NCBI GenBank assembly: GCA_017450065.1 | Contig: JAFSYI010000083.1 | Location: forward strand, 142,562-206,561 | Origin: Lachnospiraceae bacterium | GTDB taxonomy: Bacteria > Bacillota > Clostridia > Lachnospirales > Lachnospiraceae | DNA length: 64,000 bases | Direction: 5' to 3' | Part shown: positions 7,642-17,596 of the stretch, one piece after another | Position numbering within the stretch: the first letter of the stretch is position 1 | Layout of the letters: each line of letters begins with the position of its first letter | Translations under genes and position numbers: made by a program | Notes under the pieces: generated by a model | Databases searched by the model: none | What the model was told of the DNA's origin: nothing | Seen by the model: only the letters and a program-made list of their open reading frames with translations

Positions 7642-7670
7642 TTTACTTTTGGGTAAAAGAGGCGTATAAA
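7642..7670 (+). promoter_or_regulatory. Promoter of the lipoprotein gene
   Basis: TTTACT (7642-7647) and TATAAA (7665-7670) are spaced by 17 bases, about 90 bases before the lipoprotein start. A short direct repeat CCATAAAA occurs twice just before the ribosome binding site. Confidence 0.55.
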
Positions 7671-7759
7671 TTTAAGTATGGGATTACGGCTTTGCAACAA
7701 AACGGGAAAGAAGTAACGGTAAACCATAAAAAGCCATAAAAGATTAAGGAGGGCTGATA

Positions 7760-9226
7760 ATGAAGAGAAGACAATTACTTACCGCGGTTTTTACCGTTTC
7801 GGCTGCAGTAATGGTGGCAGGCTGCGGTCAGGACATTACGATCAATATTAACGATAACGGCAATCTCATAGGTTCACTGATCTCAGAGAACGGGATTGAG
7901 TCATTGGTTTCGGGAAATGATGCACAGGAGCCGGAAGCTGCAGAAGAGGTATACAGCAGTGCCGATGGCTGGTCAGTGACATACGATCCGGCTCTGTTTG
8001 CAGTTAATGAGGATGAAGACGAAGATGTTACCGCCTTTGTATATCAGGGTGAATCGGCCGGAACCAATATGGTTACAATATCGTATATTAAGGATAAGCA
8101 GCCGGAAGAGGTTCTGGCGGAGCTGACAGACAACTGGGGAGATCCCGAAGCGATAGAGAGAAGCGAGAGTTATTTCCCGGGAACAAACGATAAGTGGGGA
8201 TACTGGCGCTGCCTTCCTGCAGGAGAAGAGGGCTCGGGACTTTCGGAACGTGCTTTTGCAGGTGAATATAATGACGGCGTGCTTATGTTTGAATTTACTG
8301 AGCACAGAGGAGACGACTCATCGGCACCGGATCCTGCCGCAACAGCGCTTCAGGCACTGACCGACTCGATAACATTTGAGAATTTCGGTCCGCAGAAGAT
8401 GTACGACTATATTCCGGGTGTTTACGTCAGAACCTATAATGAGGAGATAGAGGGAGAGGAGATGACGTTCGAGGACACAATAACCCTTAACGAAGATCAT
8501 TCGGGTGAAATGAGCATGCAGGATGATCTGTATGTAATGTGGGGAAGCACAGTGCTTATGCAGGCTGACAATTCTTACGAATATACGGTGGAAGGTGACA
8601 AGCTTATGCTTAACCTGGACGGTGACTGGCTGGAATTCACAAAGCAGGGCGAAGGTGATGAGATCAAGGCCGCAGATGAGCAGGATACAGCTGAAGCTTC
8701 CGATGAAACAAAAGAGAATGATGATGAACCGGGTAAGCTGCCGGCTTATAAGTATAACGGAGATGATGAGCTTACGGCAGCGGTATATCGGTTTATGATC
8801 GATAATTATGCGGCGCAGTACGATAAAACGGATGTTTCCATACCGTGTATTATGATAGTGGGCACCGATGAGAGTGATTCGGAAGATATCCGCGTCTATG
8901 GGGATTTCTGGCTGCTGAACTACGATCTTGAAGGTGATACCCTTGAATGCAAGTCGGGCGGATCATATCCGGGATGTATTCATTTTAAGAAGACCGACAG
9001 CGGATATGAAGCGCTTAAGATGGATATGGTGGAAGATGGTTCGGGCTATACTCCAAGCGCTAAGAAGATATTCGGAGATATGTATGAAGATTTCGAGAAG
9101 GTAAGCAGCGATGATCAGGCCCGCGAGAAAACAAGGGCTCAGATAATATCTGATTATGTTAATGACAACAAGCTTTCTATCACCAAATACCATGATTTCG
9201 GATGGGATCCGGTCGTTATAAACTAA
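7760..9226 (+). CDS. Secreted lipoprotein of unknown function
   Basis: A 488-residue lipoprotein: MKRRQLLTAVFTVSAAVMVAG is followed by the lipobox Cys22. A linker rich in Asn/Ile/Glu follows, then a first region (about 45-190) with the form of a beta-rich lipoprotein domain (DGWSVTYDPALFAVNEDEDE), a middle region that looks like a lipocalin-type fragment (GVYVRTYNEEIEGEEMTFED, YTVEGDKLMLNLDGDWLEF), an acidic linker near 310-325, and a C-terminal domain starting PAYKYNGDDELTAAVYRFM. I do not recognise the family. It has a strong AAGGAGG ribosome binding site, its own promoter and a terminator, so it is a single-gene unit. Confidence 0.85.
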   Translation: MKRRQLLTAVFTVSAAVMVAGCGQDITININDNGNLIGSLISENGIESLVSGNDAQEPEAAEEVYSSADGWSVTYDPALFAVNEDEDEDVTAFVYQGESAGTNMVTISYIKDKQPEEVLAELTDNWGDPEAIERSESYFPGTNDKWGYWRCLPAGEEGSGLSERAFAGEYNDGVLMFEFTEHRGDDSSAPDPAATALQALTDSITFENFGPQKMYDYIPGVYVRTYNEEIEGEEMTFEDTITLNEDHSGEMSMQDDLYVMWGSTVLMQADNSYEYTVEGDKLMLNLDGDWLEFTKQGEGDEIKAADEQDTAEASDETKENDDEPGKLPAYKYNGDDELTAAVYRFMIDNYAAQYDKTDVSIPCIMIVGTDESDSEDIRVYGDFWLLNYDLEGDTLECKSGGSYPGCIHFKKTDSGYEALKMDMVEDGSGYTPSAKKIFGDMYEDFEKVSSDDQAREKTRAQIISDYVNDNKLSITKYHDFGWDPVVIN

Positions 9227-9311
9227 GGTAAACGGTATGAATAATTTCGTTCACTGTAAGAGGCCGGGCTGATCATAAATGCACCGACACGGTAAGTGAG
9301 AATTGACTAAT

Positions 9312-9346
9312 TCCCCGATAACGAGTATAGTTATCGGGGATTCTTT
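9312..9346 (+). terminator. Rho-independent terminator after the lipoprotein gene
   Basis: Perfect 11-bp stem TCCCCGATAAC (9312-9322) with GTTATCGGGGA (9330-9340), 7-base loop, followed by TTCTTT. The T tract is short. Confidence 0.65.
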
Positions 9347-9447
9347 GTGCGAAACCGGGAAGAAACCTGTCTGCCCGGTCTCAGCAGCCGTAAATCAGGT
9401 ATCGGAATCGTAAATAATAAGAAATAATAAGATAAAGGAGATATACA

Positions 9448-10491
9448 ATGGCTGATCTTAATGAATTAAGCGAGAAGCTGAGCAGTATAAAGGCTGAGAT
9501 CAAGGCAGAGCTTGAGAAGAAAGAAACGTCTAAAAGTGTTTTTGAGTACAGAAAGACGATATTTGATTCCAAGACCGGTAAGATCGGAAGCCTTATGCGT
9601 GAAATGGGAAAGATCCCGAATGAAATGAAGGCCGAATACGGTAAGCGCGTCAATGAGATGAAAGCATGGGCGCAGGATATGTTTGAAGAAATGGATGAAA
9701 AGTTCCGAAAGGAGGAGATGAAGCACAGATACGAGTCTGAGAAGCTTGATGTGACCATGCCGGCCCGGGAAATAAAGATCGGATATCTTCATCCCAATAC
9801 CCTTATAAGGAACAGGATAGTTGATATCTTCGGATCGATGGGCTTTGAGATATATGAAGGAACAGAGATAGAGACCGATTATTATAATTTTACGGCACTC
9901 AATACACCGGATGACCATCCGGCAAGGGACATGCAGGATACCTTCTATCTGTCGGATAAGTTCCTGCTGCGTACACAGACATCTGCGGGACAGATCCATG
10001 TAATGGAAGCAAAGAAGCCTCCCATCAAGATAATATCTCCGGGTAAGGTGTTCCGCTCGGATGATGACGCCACACATTCACCGATGTTCTCCCAGATGGA
10101 GGGACTCGTTGTTGATAAGGGGATCACACTGTGCGACCTTAAGGGAATGCTTGATGAATTCGTAAGGAGGATATTCGGAGAGGGCACAAGCACCAGACTG
10201 CGTCCTTCGTATTTCCCTTTTACAGAGCCTTCCGTTGAGGTGGATGTAAGCTGTTTCCAATGCCACGGCAAGGGCTGTAAGCTGTGCAAGGGTACCGGCT
10301 GGATAGAGGTACTCGGCGCCGGAGTGGTTAATAAGAAGGTACTTGAGGGCTGCGGTATTGATCCGGATGTGTACAGCGGATTCGCATTCGGTATAGGTAT
10401 AGAAAGAATTGCGATGCTCAAGTACGGAATCAATAATATAAAGCTGCTGTTTGAATCGGATCTGAGGGTACTTGAACAGATAAGAGAGTAG
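9448..10491 (+). CDS. pheS: Phenylalanine--tRNA ligase alpha subunit
   Basis: A 347-residue class II aminoacyl-tRNA synthetase subunit that charges tRNA-Phe in an (alpha beta)2 complex. It has an N-terminal coiled coil (residues 1-100), motif 2 region [20 protein letters not shown], and the end motif [20 protein letters not shown] (motif 3). The cysteine-containing [19 protein letters not shown] insertion, a CxxCx3CxxC cluster, is seen in many bacterial PheS. AAAGGAG is 8 bases before the ATG. pheT follows 28 bases later. No T-box leader is visible in the 220 bases upstream. Confidence 0.97.
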   Translation: MADLNELSEKLSSIKAEIKAELEKKETSKSVFEYRKTIFDSKTGKIGSLMREMGKIPNEMKAEYGKRVNEMKAWAQDMFEEMDEKFRKEEMKHRYESEKLDVTMPAREIKIGYLHPNTLIRNRIVDIFGSMGFEIYEGTEIETDYYNFTALNTPDDHPARDMQDTFYLSDKFLLRTQTSAGQIHVMEAKKPPIKIISPGKVFRSDDDATHSPMFSQMEGLVVDKGITLCDLKGMLDEFVRRIFGEGTSTRLRPSYFPFTEPSVEVDVSCFQCHGKGCKLCKGTGWIEVLGAGVVNKKVLEGCGIDPDVYSGFAFGIGIERIAMLKYGINNIKLLFESDLRVLEQIRE

Positions 10492-10519
10492 TAAAAAAAC
10501 AAGGTAAAGGAGATTGGCA

Positions 10520-12940
10520 ATGTTAGTTCCGTTAAGTTGGCTTAAGGAATATGTTGATATAAACATTTCGGTTGATGAGCTGGAGGAGAAGCTGTTCTCA
10601 TGCGGCTTCGAGGTTGAGGAAAAATATGAGGTAGGACATGACATAAGTAAAGTAGTTGTCGGATATGTTGAGGAGTGTGAACCGATACCCGACACACATC
10701 TTCATTTGTGCAAGGTTAATGCGGGAGAAGCAGGAGTACTTCAGATATGCTGCGGTGCGGACAATGTAAGGGCCGGCGGAAAGTTCCCTCTTGCTCTTAT
10801 CGGGGCAACCGTATATGCAACGGCAAAGGATCATAAAACGGTCGAAGGAGTAATGACGATAGGACAGGGTAAGCTGAGAGGATATGATTCCTTCGGTATG
10901 CTATGCTCGGGAGTGGAAATAGGACTTACCGAGGACATGTATGAAGGCGCGGGATACAACGGTCTTTTGGTACTTCCCGATGATGCCGTGACAGGAGCGG
11001 ATGTAAAGCCAATAGTAGGGCTTGACGACTGGATATTTGACATAGCGATAACAGCCAACAGGCCCGACTGCCAGAGCATCTTCGGAATCGCACGGGAGGT
11101 CGCTGCGGTGCTTGGTACGAAGCTTCATGAACCGGCACTTGATTATACGGAGACAGAGGTTAAGAAGGAAGGCTTTGCGGTTAAGGTTGCGGCACCCGAT
11201 ATATGCCCGAGGTACATAGGTCATTATGTATATGATGTAAAGATAGCTCCGAGCCCCGCATGGATGAGAAGAAGACTTGCTCTCATAGGCCAGACGCCAA
11301 TATCGAACTTGGTTGACATAACTAATTATATACTTAATGAACTCGGGCAGCCGATGCATGCTTTTGACTATGCTTATCTTGAAGGCGATCAGATAAACGT
11401 AAGACGTGCGGAAGACGGTGAAAAGATAGTAACTCTTGATGAGAAGGAGCTTACTTTAAACAGCAGTAATCTGGTGATCTGTGACGGAGTTAAGCCGGTT
11501 GCTCTTGCAGGCATAATGGGAGGTCTTAATTCGGAGATACTTGATTCCACGACAGAGGTACTGTTTGAGGCTGCCAAGTTCGCAAGAGACAATATAAGAA
11601 AAAGTTCAAGGGCACTCGGCAAAGCATCGGATTCCTCGGCAAGATTCAGCAAGGGAGTTGATGAGTATACTACAGTCATGGCGATGAAGAGAGCTCTTCA
11701 CCTTATAGAGGAGCTTGACTGCGGCAAGGTAAGTTCAACGCATGTAGATACCAACACGGGCAACACGATCGAAGCATCAGAGCTTAAGGTCAGTGTGAAT
11801 AAAGTGAACGGAGTTCTTGGCATCACAGTTCCTACGGATGATATATTGAGGATACTGAAGGGACTTGCCTTTGATCCCGTACTTGAGGGTGATGAGCTTA
11901 CACTTAGGGTTCCGGCTTACAGAGAGGACATGGAGTCATATCAGGATGTTGCCGAAGAGGTTATACGTATGTATGGCTATGATCATGTGAAGGGGACCTT
12001 CATGCCGACAGCTGAGGTAACCCTGGGCGGATATAATCTTGAACAGAAGACAGAGCTTAAGATTAAGCGGGCTCTGTGTGCGGCCGGAGCAAGCGAGGGA
12101 GTTCATTATTCCTTCTTCTCGCCTTCATCACTGGATCTTATAGGACTTCCTGAGGATGCGTGGGAGCGTAAGGCTATAAGGATAATGAATCCGATAAATG
12201 AGGATCTTTCTCTTATGAGGACCACTCTGGCTCCGCAGATGATACAGGCAATGCAGAGGAACCAGAAGAAGGGCATACTGGAAGGCCGTATATATGAATT
12301 GGGAAATATATTTGTACCGGGATCACTTCCTCTTACCGAGTATCCTGAAGAGCTTGAGACGATATGCATAGGGTGCTTTGGCGAGGATGAGGATTTCTTC
12401 TCTGTAAAGGGTGTTGTCGAGGTGGTTGCGGACACGCTTGGAACAGAATTTGAGTACGAAGCTTCACAAAAGCCCTTCCTTCATCCGTACAGGACCGCAA
12501 AGATCCTGTGCAACGGAGAAGAGGTCGGATACATGGGCCAGATAAAATATGAGCTTATAGATGAACTTGATATGAGGGTTGATTCTTTCATTGCGCAGAT
12601 AGATCTGTATAAGCTTAAGAAGTATTATGCGGGTGAACAGACCTTCATACCTCTTCCCAGATTCCCGGAAGAGAAGAGAGATCTTTGTTTTGTTATGGAT
12701 AAGAACATAACCTGTGCCCAGATAGAGAAGGAGATAAAGAACAGCTGTGAGCTTATCACGGATGTAAAGCTGTTTGATGTTTATGAAGGAATGCAGCTTG
12801 GGATGGATAAGAAGAGCATGGCTTTTACCGTGGTATATACACCGGGCGAGGAGGAGCTTACATCCGATAAGGTGGACGGATATGTATCCGGGCTTCTTGA
12901 AACACTTAAGGATAAGTATGGTGCCGTATTAAGAAGCTGA
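10520..12940 (+). CDS. pheT: Phenylalanine--tRNA ligase beta subunit
   Basis: An 806-residue subunit that binds tRNA-Phe and carries the editing domain. It starts MLVPLSWLKEYVDI, the usual PheT start, followed by an OB-fold tRNA-binding domain (about 40-150), the B3/B4 editing region with IGQTPISNLVDITNYILNEL near 255, the B5 domain near 400-470, the catalytic-like core and a C-terminal anticodon-binding FDX-ACB domain (FPEEKRDLCFVMDKNITCAQ near 717). ATG 10520 is chosen since AAAGGAGA is 6 bases upstream; a TTG two codons earlier overlaps that site. Length matches the family (about 800). Confidence 0.97.
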   Translation: MLVPLSWLKEYVDINISVDELEEKLFSCGFEVEEKYEVGHDISKVVVGYVEECEPIPDTHLHLCKVNAGEAGVLQICCGADNVRAGGKFPLALIGATVYATAKDHKTVEGVMTIGQGKLRGYDSFGMLCSGVEIGLTEDMYEGAGYNGLLVLPDDAVTGADVKPIVGLDDWIFDIAITANRPDCQSIFGIAREVAAVLGTKLHEPALDYTETEVKKEGFAVKVAAPDICPRYIGHYVYDVKIAPSPAWMRRRLALIGQTPISNLVDITNYILNELGQPMHAFDYAYLEGDQINVRRAEDGEKIVTLDEKELTLNSSNLVICDGVKPVALAGIMGGLNSEILDSTTEVLFEAAKFARDNIRKSSRALGKASDSSARFSKGVDEYTTVMAMKRALHLIEELDCGKVSSTHVDTNTGNTIEASELKVSVNKVNGVLGITVPTDDILRILKGLAFDPVLEGDELTLRVPAYREDMESYQDVAEEVIRMYGYDHVKGTFMPTAEVTLGGYNLEQKTELKIKRALCAAGASEGVHYSFFSPSSLDLIGLPEDAWERKAIRIMNPINEDLSLMRTTLAPQMIQAMQRNQKKGILEGRIYELGNIFVPGSLPLTEYPEELETICIGCFGEDEDFFSVKGVVEVVADTLGTEFEYEASQKPFLHPYRTAKILCNGEEVGYMGQIKYELIDELDMRVDSFIAQIDLYKLKKYYAGEQTFIPLPRFPEEKRDLCFVMDKNITCAQIEKEIKNSCELITDVKLFDVYEGMQLGMDKKSMAFTVVYTPGEEELTSDKVDGYVSGLLETLKDKYGAVLRS

Positions 12941-12970
12941 ATACGGATAATATAATACGGAACGGGCAGC

Positions 12971-13008
12971 GTAAAGCAGATTATGAAAGTTGAGAATCGT
13001 CATAAGGA
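12971..13008 (+). repeat. 38-base dispersed intergenic repeat, copy 2
   Basis: Begins GTAAAGCAG and ends CATAAGGA; 33 of 38 bases match 4777-4814 by eye. Its last bases form the ribosome binding site of the M18 aminopeptidase, so the repeat is part of that gene's leader. Confidence 0.6.
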
Positions 13009-13014
13009 GATAAG

Positions 13015-14454
13015 ATGGAAACAAAAAACGCATGGGAAGCATATTCCGCAAAACAGCTTAAGGAGCTTGAAGCTGTAAGCGGGGAGTATATTGACTTTAT
13101 CAGCAGCTGTAAGACGGAACGCGAATGTGTTGACCGCATCGTTGAAGAAGCCGAGGCCGCAGGGTTTAAAGAGCTTAATGCCCTGATAGCTGATAAAGCG
13201 GAAATAAAGAAGGGGGATAAGATATATTCGGTATGGATGAATAAATCGGTCGTCCTGTTTAAGATCGGCTCCCGTCCGATAAGCGAAGGTATGAACATTC
13301 TGGGTGCGCATATCGATTCACCGCGTCTTGACGTAAAGCAGAATCCTCTTTACGAAGACAGCGGGTTTGCATATCTTGATACGCATTATTACGGCGGCGT
13401 CAAGAAATATCAGTGGGTGACTATTCCGCTCGCACTCCATGGTGTTATCGTTAAGAAGGATGGTACGACGGTTATCGTAAACATCGGTGAGAATGAAGAC
13501 GATCCCGTATTCTTTGTTTCCGATCTGCTCATCCATCTTGCACAGGAGCAGATGGAGAAGAAGGCCAATAAGGTGATAGAAGGAGAGGCACTTGATATAC
13601 TGGTCGGTAACAGGCCTCTTGTTATAAAGAAAAGCACGGGGAAGAAAGAACCGGGTAAGGAGAATGAAGAAGGTAAAGCCGGCGCCAGGGACAAGGTTAA
13701 GAATAATATCCTGGAAATACTTAAGAATACCTATGGTGTTGAGGAAGAGGATTTCCTGTCGGCAGAGCTTGAGGTGGTGCCTGCGGGCAGGGCCAGGGAG
13801 ACAGGGTTTGACAGGAGTATGATCCTTGGTTACGGACATGATGACAGAGTATGTGCATATCCTTCACTCCGGGCTATCCTTAATTCGGGTGAGACAGAGA
13901 GGACGGCCTGCTGCATTCTTGTCGACAAGGAAGAGATAGGCAGTGTGGGCGCGACGGGAATGAAATCGCATTTCTTTGAGAATATGGTGGCTGAGATCCT
14001 TAATCTGAGCGGGGATTATTCGGGAATACTGCTTAAGAGGACTCTCGCCAATTCGTGCATGTTAAGCTCTGACGTGAGTGCCGGCTACGATCCGCTGTAT
14101 GCTTCCGTATTCGATAAGAAGAACGTATGCTACCTTGGGAACGGTATGGTATTTAACAAATATACCGGTTCGAGGGGAAAGTCGGGCAGCAATGATGCCA
14201 ATGCCGAGTATATCGCTTATCTTCGCGGAATACTTGATAAGGATAAGGTTGTATACCAGACGGCCGAGCTTGGCAGGGTGGATGCAGGCGGAGGCGGAAC
14301 GATAGCATATATACTCGCTTTATACGGTATGAACGTAATTGATGCGGGCGTGGCTGTTCTTAACATGCATGCGCCATGGGAATGCATAAGCAAGGCTGAC
14401 CTGTATGAGGCGTACAGGTGTTATACGGCGTTTTTAAAAGGACAGGGACTGTGA
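13015..14454 (+). CDS. M18 family aminopeptidase (aspartyl aminopeptidase type)
   Basis: A 479-residue zinc aminopeptidase of family M18, a cytoplasmic enzyme that removes N-terminal residues, often acidic ones. The metal-binding motifs are [20 protein letters not shown] (His and the first Asp), [16 protein letters not shown] (catalytic Glu) and, near the end, [19 protein letters not shown] with the last His. [16 protein letters not shown] holds the bridging Asp. AAGGAGA precedes the ATG by 5 bases. A charged Lys/Glu-rich insertion lies near residues 205-225. The stop overlaps the GTG start of queA by 3 bases, so the two are probably coupled. Confidence 0.93.
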   Translation: METKNAWEAYSAKQLKELEAVSGEYIDFISSCKTERECVDRIVEEAEAAGFKELNALIADKAEIKKGDKIYSVWMNKSVVLFKIGSRPISEGMNILGAHIDSPRLDVKQNPLYEDSGFAYLDTHYYGGVKKYQWVTIPLALHGVIVKKDGTTVIVNIGENEDDPVFFVSDLLIHLAQEQMEKKANKVIEGEALDILVGNRPLVIKKSTGKKEPGKENEEGKAGARDKVKNNILEILKNTYGVEEEDFLSAELEVVPAGRARETGFDRSMILGYGHDDRVCAYPSLRAILNSGETERTACCILVDKEEIGSVGATGMKSHFFENMVAEILNLSGDYSGILLKRTLANSCMLSSDVSAGYDPLYASVFDKKNVCYLGNGMVFNKYTGSRGKSGSNDANAEYIAYLRGILDKDKVVYQTAELGRVDAGGGGTIAYILALYGMNVIDAGVAVLNMHAPWECISKADLYEAYRCYTAFLKGQGL

Positions 14455-15479
14455 TCAAAAAATCTGATTTTTATTTTGAACTTCCCGGGGAGCTTATCGC
14501 ACAGGATCCGCTTGAAGACAGATCCGCCTCAAGACTTCTTGTGCTTGATAAGAACACAGGTGAAGTCAGCCATGATACATTTAAGAACATCGGAGATTAT
14601 CTTAAGCCCGGTGACTGCCTTGTGCTTAACAATACAAAGGTTATCCCGGCAAGACTTCTGGGCGTGAAAGAAGATACGGGAGCCAATGTGGAGGTCTTTC
14701 TTCTGAAACGGCATGAAGATGATGTATGGGAAACACTTGTCAGGCCGGGTAAGAAGCTGAGGCCGGGAGCCCGTGTCAGCTTCGGGGACGGTCTCTTAAG
14801 ATGTGAGATACTTAAGGTGGAAGAAGAGGGAAACCGGCTTGTAAAGTTCTTCTATGACGGAATATTCGAAGAGATACTGGACCGGCTCGGTGAGATGCCC
14901 CTTCCGCCTTATATTACCCATAAGCTTAAGGACAGGGACAGGTATCAGACCGTGTATGCAAGATACGAAGGTTCTGCTGCGGCGCCGACTGCGGGACTTC
15001 ACTTTACAAAGGAGCTCCTGAAGGAGCTTGAAGGTAAGGGTATAGATATAGCCTATGTTACACTGCATGTGGGACTCGGCACCTTCAGGCCCGTTAAGAC
15101 GGATAATATCCTTGAGCATCATATGCATTCCGAAATGTATATGATAAACGAAGAGGCGGCAGGGAAGATAAACAGGGCCAAGGAGAACGGGCACCGTGTT
15201 GTCTGCGTCGGGACTACAAGCTGCAGAACGGTTGAAAGCGCGGCGGATGAGAACGGACGGATAAATCCCTGCAGCGGTGATACGGATATATTTATATATC
15301 CGGGTTACAGATTTAAGGTTCTTGACTGTCTTATTACTAATTTCCATCTTCCCGAATCAACGCTTGTGATGCTTGTAAGCGCGCTTGCAGGACGACAGAA
15401 CGTTCTTGATGCCTATGAAGAGGCAATAAGGGAGCGATACAGGTTCTTCTCGTTCGGGGATGCGATGTTTATACACTGA
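14451..15479 (+). CDS. queA: S-adenosylmethionine:tRNA ribosyltransferase-isomerase QueA
   Basis: A 342-residue enzyme that transfers the ribosyl part of SAM onto preQ1 in tRNA to form epoxyqueuosine. The start is set at GTG 14451, giving [20 protein letters not shown], the canonical QueA N-terminus, with AAAGGACAGG upstream. An ATG at 14418 would add 11 residues that do not fit. Family motifs: [40 protein letters not shown] and [16 protein letters not shown]. It shares an operon with the M18 peptidase. No tgt or other queuosine genes are in the window. Confidence 0.96.
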   Translation: MIKKSDFYFELPGELIAQDPLEDRSASRLLVLDKNTGEVSHDTFKNIGDYLKPGDCLVLNNTKVIPARLLGVKEDTGANVEVFLLKRHEDDVWETLVRPGKKLRPGARVSFGDGLLRCEILKVEEEGNRLVKFFYDGIFEEILDRLGEMPLPPYITHKLKDRDRYQTVYARYEGSAAAPTAGLHFTKELLKELEGKGIDIAYVTLHVGLGTFRPVKTDNILEHHMHSEMYMINEEAAGKINRAKENGHRVVCVGTTSCRTVESAADENGRINPCSGDTDIFIYPGYRFKVLDCLITNFHLPESTLVMLVSALAGRQNVLDAYEEAIRERYRFFSFGDAMFIH

Positions 15480-15537
15480 AGGACCGGGGATGTTTAACGC
15501 TGCCGGGTTATCTTAAACGTAAGGAGGGAGAAAGCTT

Positions 15538-15876
15538 ATGGAAGAAAAGAGAAGAAGCAGAAGAATGGTACTTAACGCACATCTGACGATGAATCCCGTA
15601 GGTGAAGCCATGGGAGAAAAGGTACCTGTTGACATCATCGATATAAGCAAGGACGGACTGGGCTTTGCCTGTGACACTCCGCTTGCAATGAATGCGATCT
15701 ACGAAATGGATCTTACCATCTGGACAAAGGATGTTATCCATACGTTTATAAATGTCACCCGTTTTGACGGAAAGAGCAATATGTACGGAGCCACATTTAC
15801 CGGTATGAACGGAAGCGATCAGGATAAGATAAAGATATATGAATTATTTGACAGAGCTGCCAGGGAACTGAATTAA
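15538..15876 (+). CDS. PilZ domain protein, probable cyclic di-GMP receptor
   Basis: A 112-residue stand-alone PilZ domain. The c-di-GMP binding signature is nearly complete: the N-terminal arginine motif EKRRSRRMVLN (RxxxR) and DIIDISKDGLGFAC (the D/N-x-S-x-x-G element). The later YGATFTGM matches the closing strand of the fold. AAGGAGGGAG lies 8 bases before the ATG. It is placed between queA and the phosphoglycerate mutase homologue, only 11 bases before the latter. Partner and output are unknown; single PilZ domains usually act by protein contact. Confidence 0.85.
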   Translation: MEEKRRSRRMVLNAHLTMNPVGEAMGEKVPVDIIDISKDGLGFACDTPLAMNAIYEMDLTIWTKDVIHTFINVTRFDGKSNMYGATFTGMNGSDQDKIKIYELFDRAARELN

Positions 15877-15887
15877 CGGAGATTCTG

Positions 15888-17447
15888 ATGGGAAAGAAAA
15901 CAACTGTCCTGCTCATGCTTGACGGGTTTGGAATATCTGATAACAAAAAGAACAATGCCTTTTATGAAGCAAAGACACCTGTGCTTGATAAGCTTATGAA
16001 GGAATATCCCACAGCAAGAGGCCTTTCTTCCGGGATCGCAGTCGGCCTTCCGAACGGCCAGCCGGGGAATGCGGAAGTGGGATACCGTAATATCGGGGCG
16101 GGAAGGATAGTCTATCAGGAGCTAAGCAGGATCAATAAGGAGATAATGCAGAGGTCTTTTTTTGAGAATGAGGTTCTGCTTGAGACAATAGATCACTGCA
16201 GGCGAAACGATTCGGCGCTGCATATAATGGGACTTCTGTCGGACGGCGGAGTTCATTCCCACATAAGGCATCTGTATTCGCTGCTTGAGCTGGCAGCCGC
16301 GAACGGTCTCAGAAAGGTTTATGTACACTGCTTTACGGATGGACGGGATGCGCCGGTGCACTCCGGAGCCCGCTACATTGAACACCTTCAGGCTGCAATG
16401 AGGGAAATAGGAGCAGGTGAGATCGCAACCGTAAGCGGACGTTATTACGCAATGGACCGGGATAACAATTACGACCGGATCAAAGCGGTTTATCTCGCAA
16501 TGACCCAGGGCGAAGGAAATAAAGCGTCCAATGCGGTCGAAGCTGTTCTTGCATCATACGATAACGGGATAACCGATGAATTCATTAAACCTACGGTAAT
16601 AGTTAACGGAGGTGTTCCGGTGGGAACAGTAAATGATGATGATTCGGTGATCTTCTTTAACTTCAGGCCGGACAGGGCAAGGGAGCTGACAAGAGCCTTC
16701 TGCGAAGACGAATTCCGTATGTTTAAGAGGGAGAGACTTAACAATATATGTTTCTCCTGTTTTAACGATTATGATACTTCGATCGAAAACAAGAATTCCA
16801 TTCTTTCCGTTCAGCCGGTTGTAAATACGCTCGGTGAATACATAAGTCTGTGCGGGGGGACCCAGTTAAGGCTTGCGGAATCAGAGACCGCTTCATATGT
16901 AACTGTGTTTTTTGACAGCAGGCAGGGAGAACCGTATGATGGGGAAGACAGGCTGATAATCCGTTCGCTGAAGAATGTCGAGACCTATGACAGGGTGCCG
17001 GGTATGAATTCTTCTGCGGTCTGCGACAGACTTGTAAGCGAAATAGACGACGGAAGATATGATTTCATATTGTGCAGTCTTCCCAATGCAGATGTTGTAG
17101 GGCATACAGGCAGCATGGAGGCATCAGTCAGGGCCTGCGAGATCGTGGACGAATGTGTCGGAAGGATTTATGATGCCGTAATACGGAGCGGAAGCGTTAT
17201 GTTTATATGCTCCACTCACGGAAAAGCCGAACAGCTTACATATAATCCGGCACCGGAGCATGAGGAACCTTTCACCGGACATACCATGAATCCCGTTCCG
17301 GTCATCATGGTTAATTATACGGAAGGAGTCGGCCTCAGGGATATCGGCTGTCTTGCGGATATCGCACCGACGATACTTGAATCGATGGACATTAAAAAGC
17401 CACGGGAAATGACGGGAAAATCGCTTCTTGTGCGTCCAAATGTCTGA
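15888..17447 (+). CDS. Phosphoglycerate mutase (iPGM)-family paralogue lacking the catalytic serine, probably not a mutase
   Basis: A 519-residue protein with the full architecture of cofactor-independent phosphoglycerate mutase and many conserved blocks: LDGFG (Asp12), GGVHSHIRHL, DGRD, SGRYYAMDRDNNYDR, FNFRPDRAREL, NADVVGHTG (Asp402, His406) and GHTMNPVPV (His465). However, the catalytic Ser62 of GNSEVGH is Ala62 (GNAEVGY, codon GCG at 16071). The DHG metal motif reads STHGKAEQ (Thr443). The substrate Lys and His of the usual EKYxH motif are Thr334 and Tyr337. So the second Mn site and the phosphoserine nucleophile are lost while the frame stays open. An AlkP-superfamily protein with a new role is inferred; residue equivalences follow Bacillus iPGM from memory. 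Confidence 0.88.
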   Translation: MGKKTTVLLMLDGFGISDNKKNNAFYEAKTPVLDKLMKEYPTARGLSSGIAVGLPNGQPGNAEVGYRNIGAGRIVYQELSRINKEIMQRSFFENEVLLETIDHCRRNDSALHIMGLLSDGGVHSHIRHLYSLLELAAANGLRKVYVHCFTDGRDAPVHSGARYIEHLQAAMREIGAGEIATVSGRYYAMDRDNNYDRIKAVYLAMTQGEGNKASNAVEAVLASYDNGITDEFIKPTVIVNGGVPVGTVNDDDSVIFFNFRPDRARELTRAFCEDEFRMFKRERLNNICFSCFNDYDTSIENKNSILSVQPVVNTLGEYISLCGGTQLRLAESETASYVTVFFDSRQGEPYDGEDRLIIRSLKNVETYDRVPGMNSSAVCDRLVSEIDDGRYDFILCSLPNADVVGHTGSMEASVRACEIVDECVGRIYDAVIRSGSVMFICSTHGKAEQLTYNPAPEHEEPFTGHTMNPVPVIMVNYTEGVGLRDIGCLADIAPTILESMDIKKPREMTGKSLLVRPNV

Positions 17448-17487
17448 AAAGTAGAAACAAATTAAACTAAATATACAAAACCCTCAA

Positions 17488-17534
17488 AATAATGTTGATT
17501 ATTCACAAAAACTATTGCGATAATCAGCATTATT
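17488..17534 (+). promoter_or_regulatory. 15-bp inverted repeat overlapping the EF-G paralogue promoter
   Basis: Arms AATAATGTTGATTAT (17488-17502) and ATAATCAGCATTATT (17520-17534) pair with one G-T wobble across a 17-base loop. The right arm fills most of the promoter spacer (17515-17543). It could be an operator, or the terminator of the upstream gene, though no T tract follows. Confidence 0.5.
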
Positions 17535-17543
17535 TAGTACAAT
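17515..17543 (+). promoter_or_regulatory. Promoter of the EF-G paralogue
   Basis: TTGCGA (17515-17520) and TACAAT (17538-17543), 17-base spacer, about 50 bases before the start codon. GGAGGG serves as ribosome binding site. Confidence 0.6.
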
Positions 17544-17596
17544 ATTAAAGGTGCATTTCAGTTGCATCAATAATACTAATTGGAGGGTACAATTAT

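Noticed and set aside
9227-9447. T-box leader before pheS (also looked for before leuS and ilvB)
   Set aside because: No T-box consensus sequence (AGGGTGGNACCGCG type) or matching antiterminator is visible.
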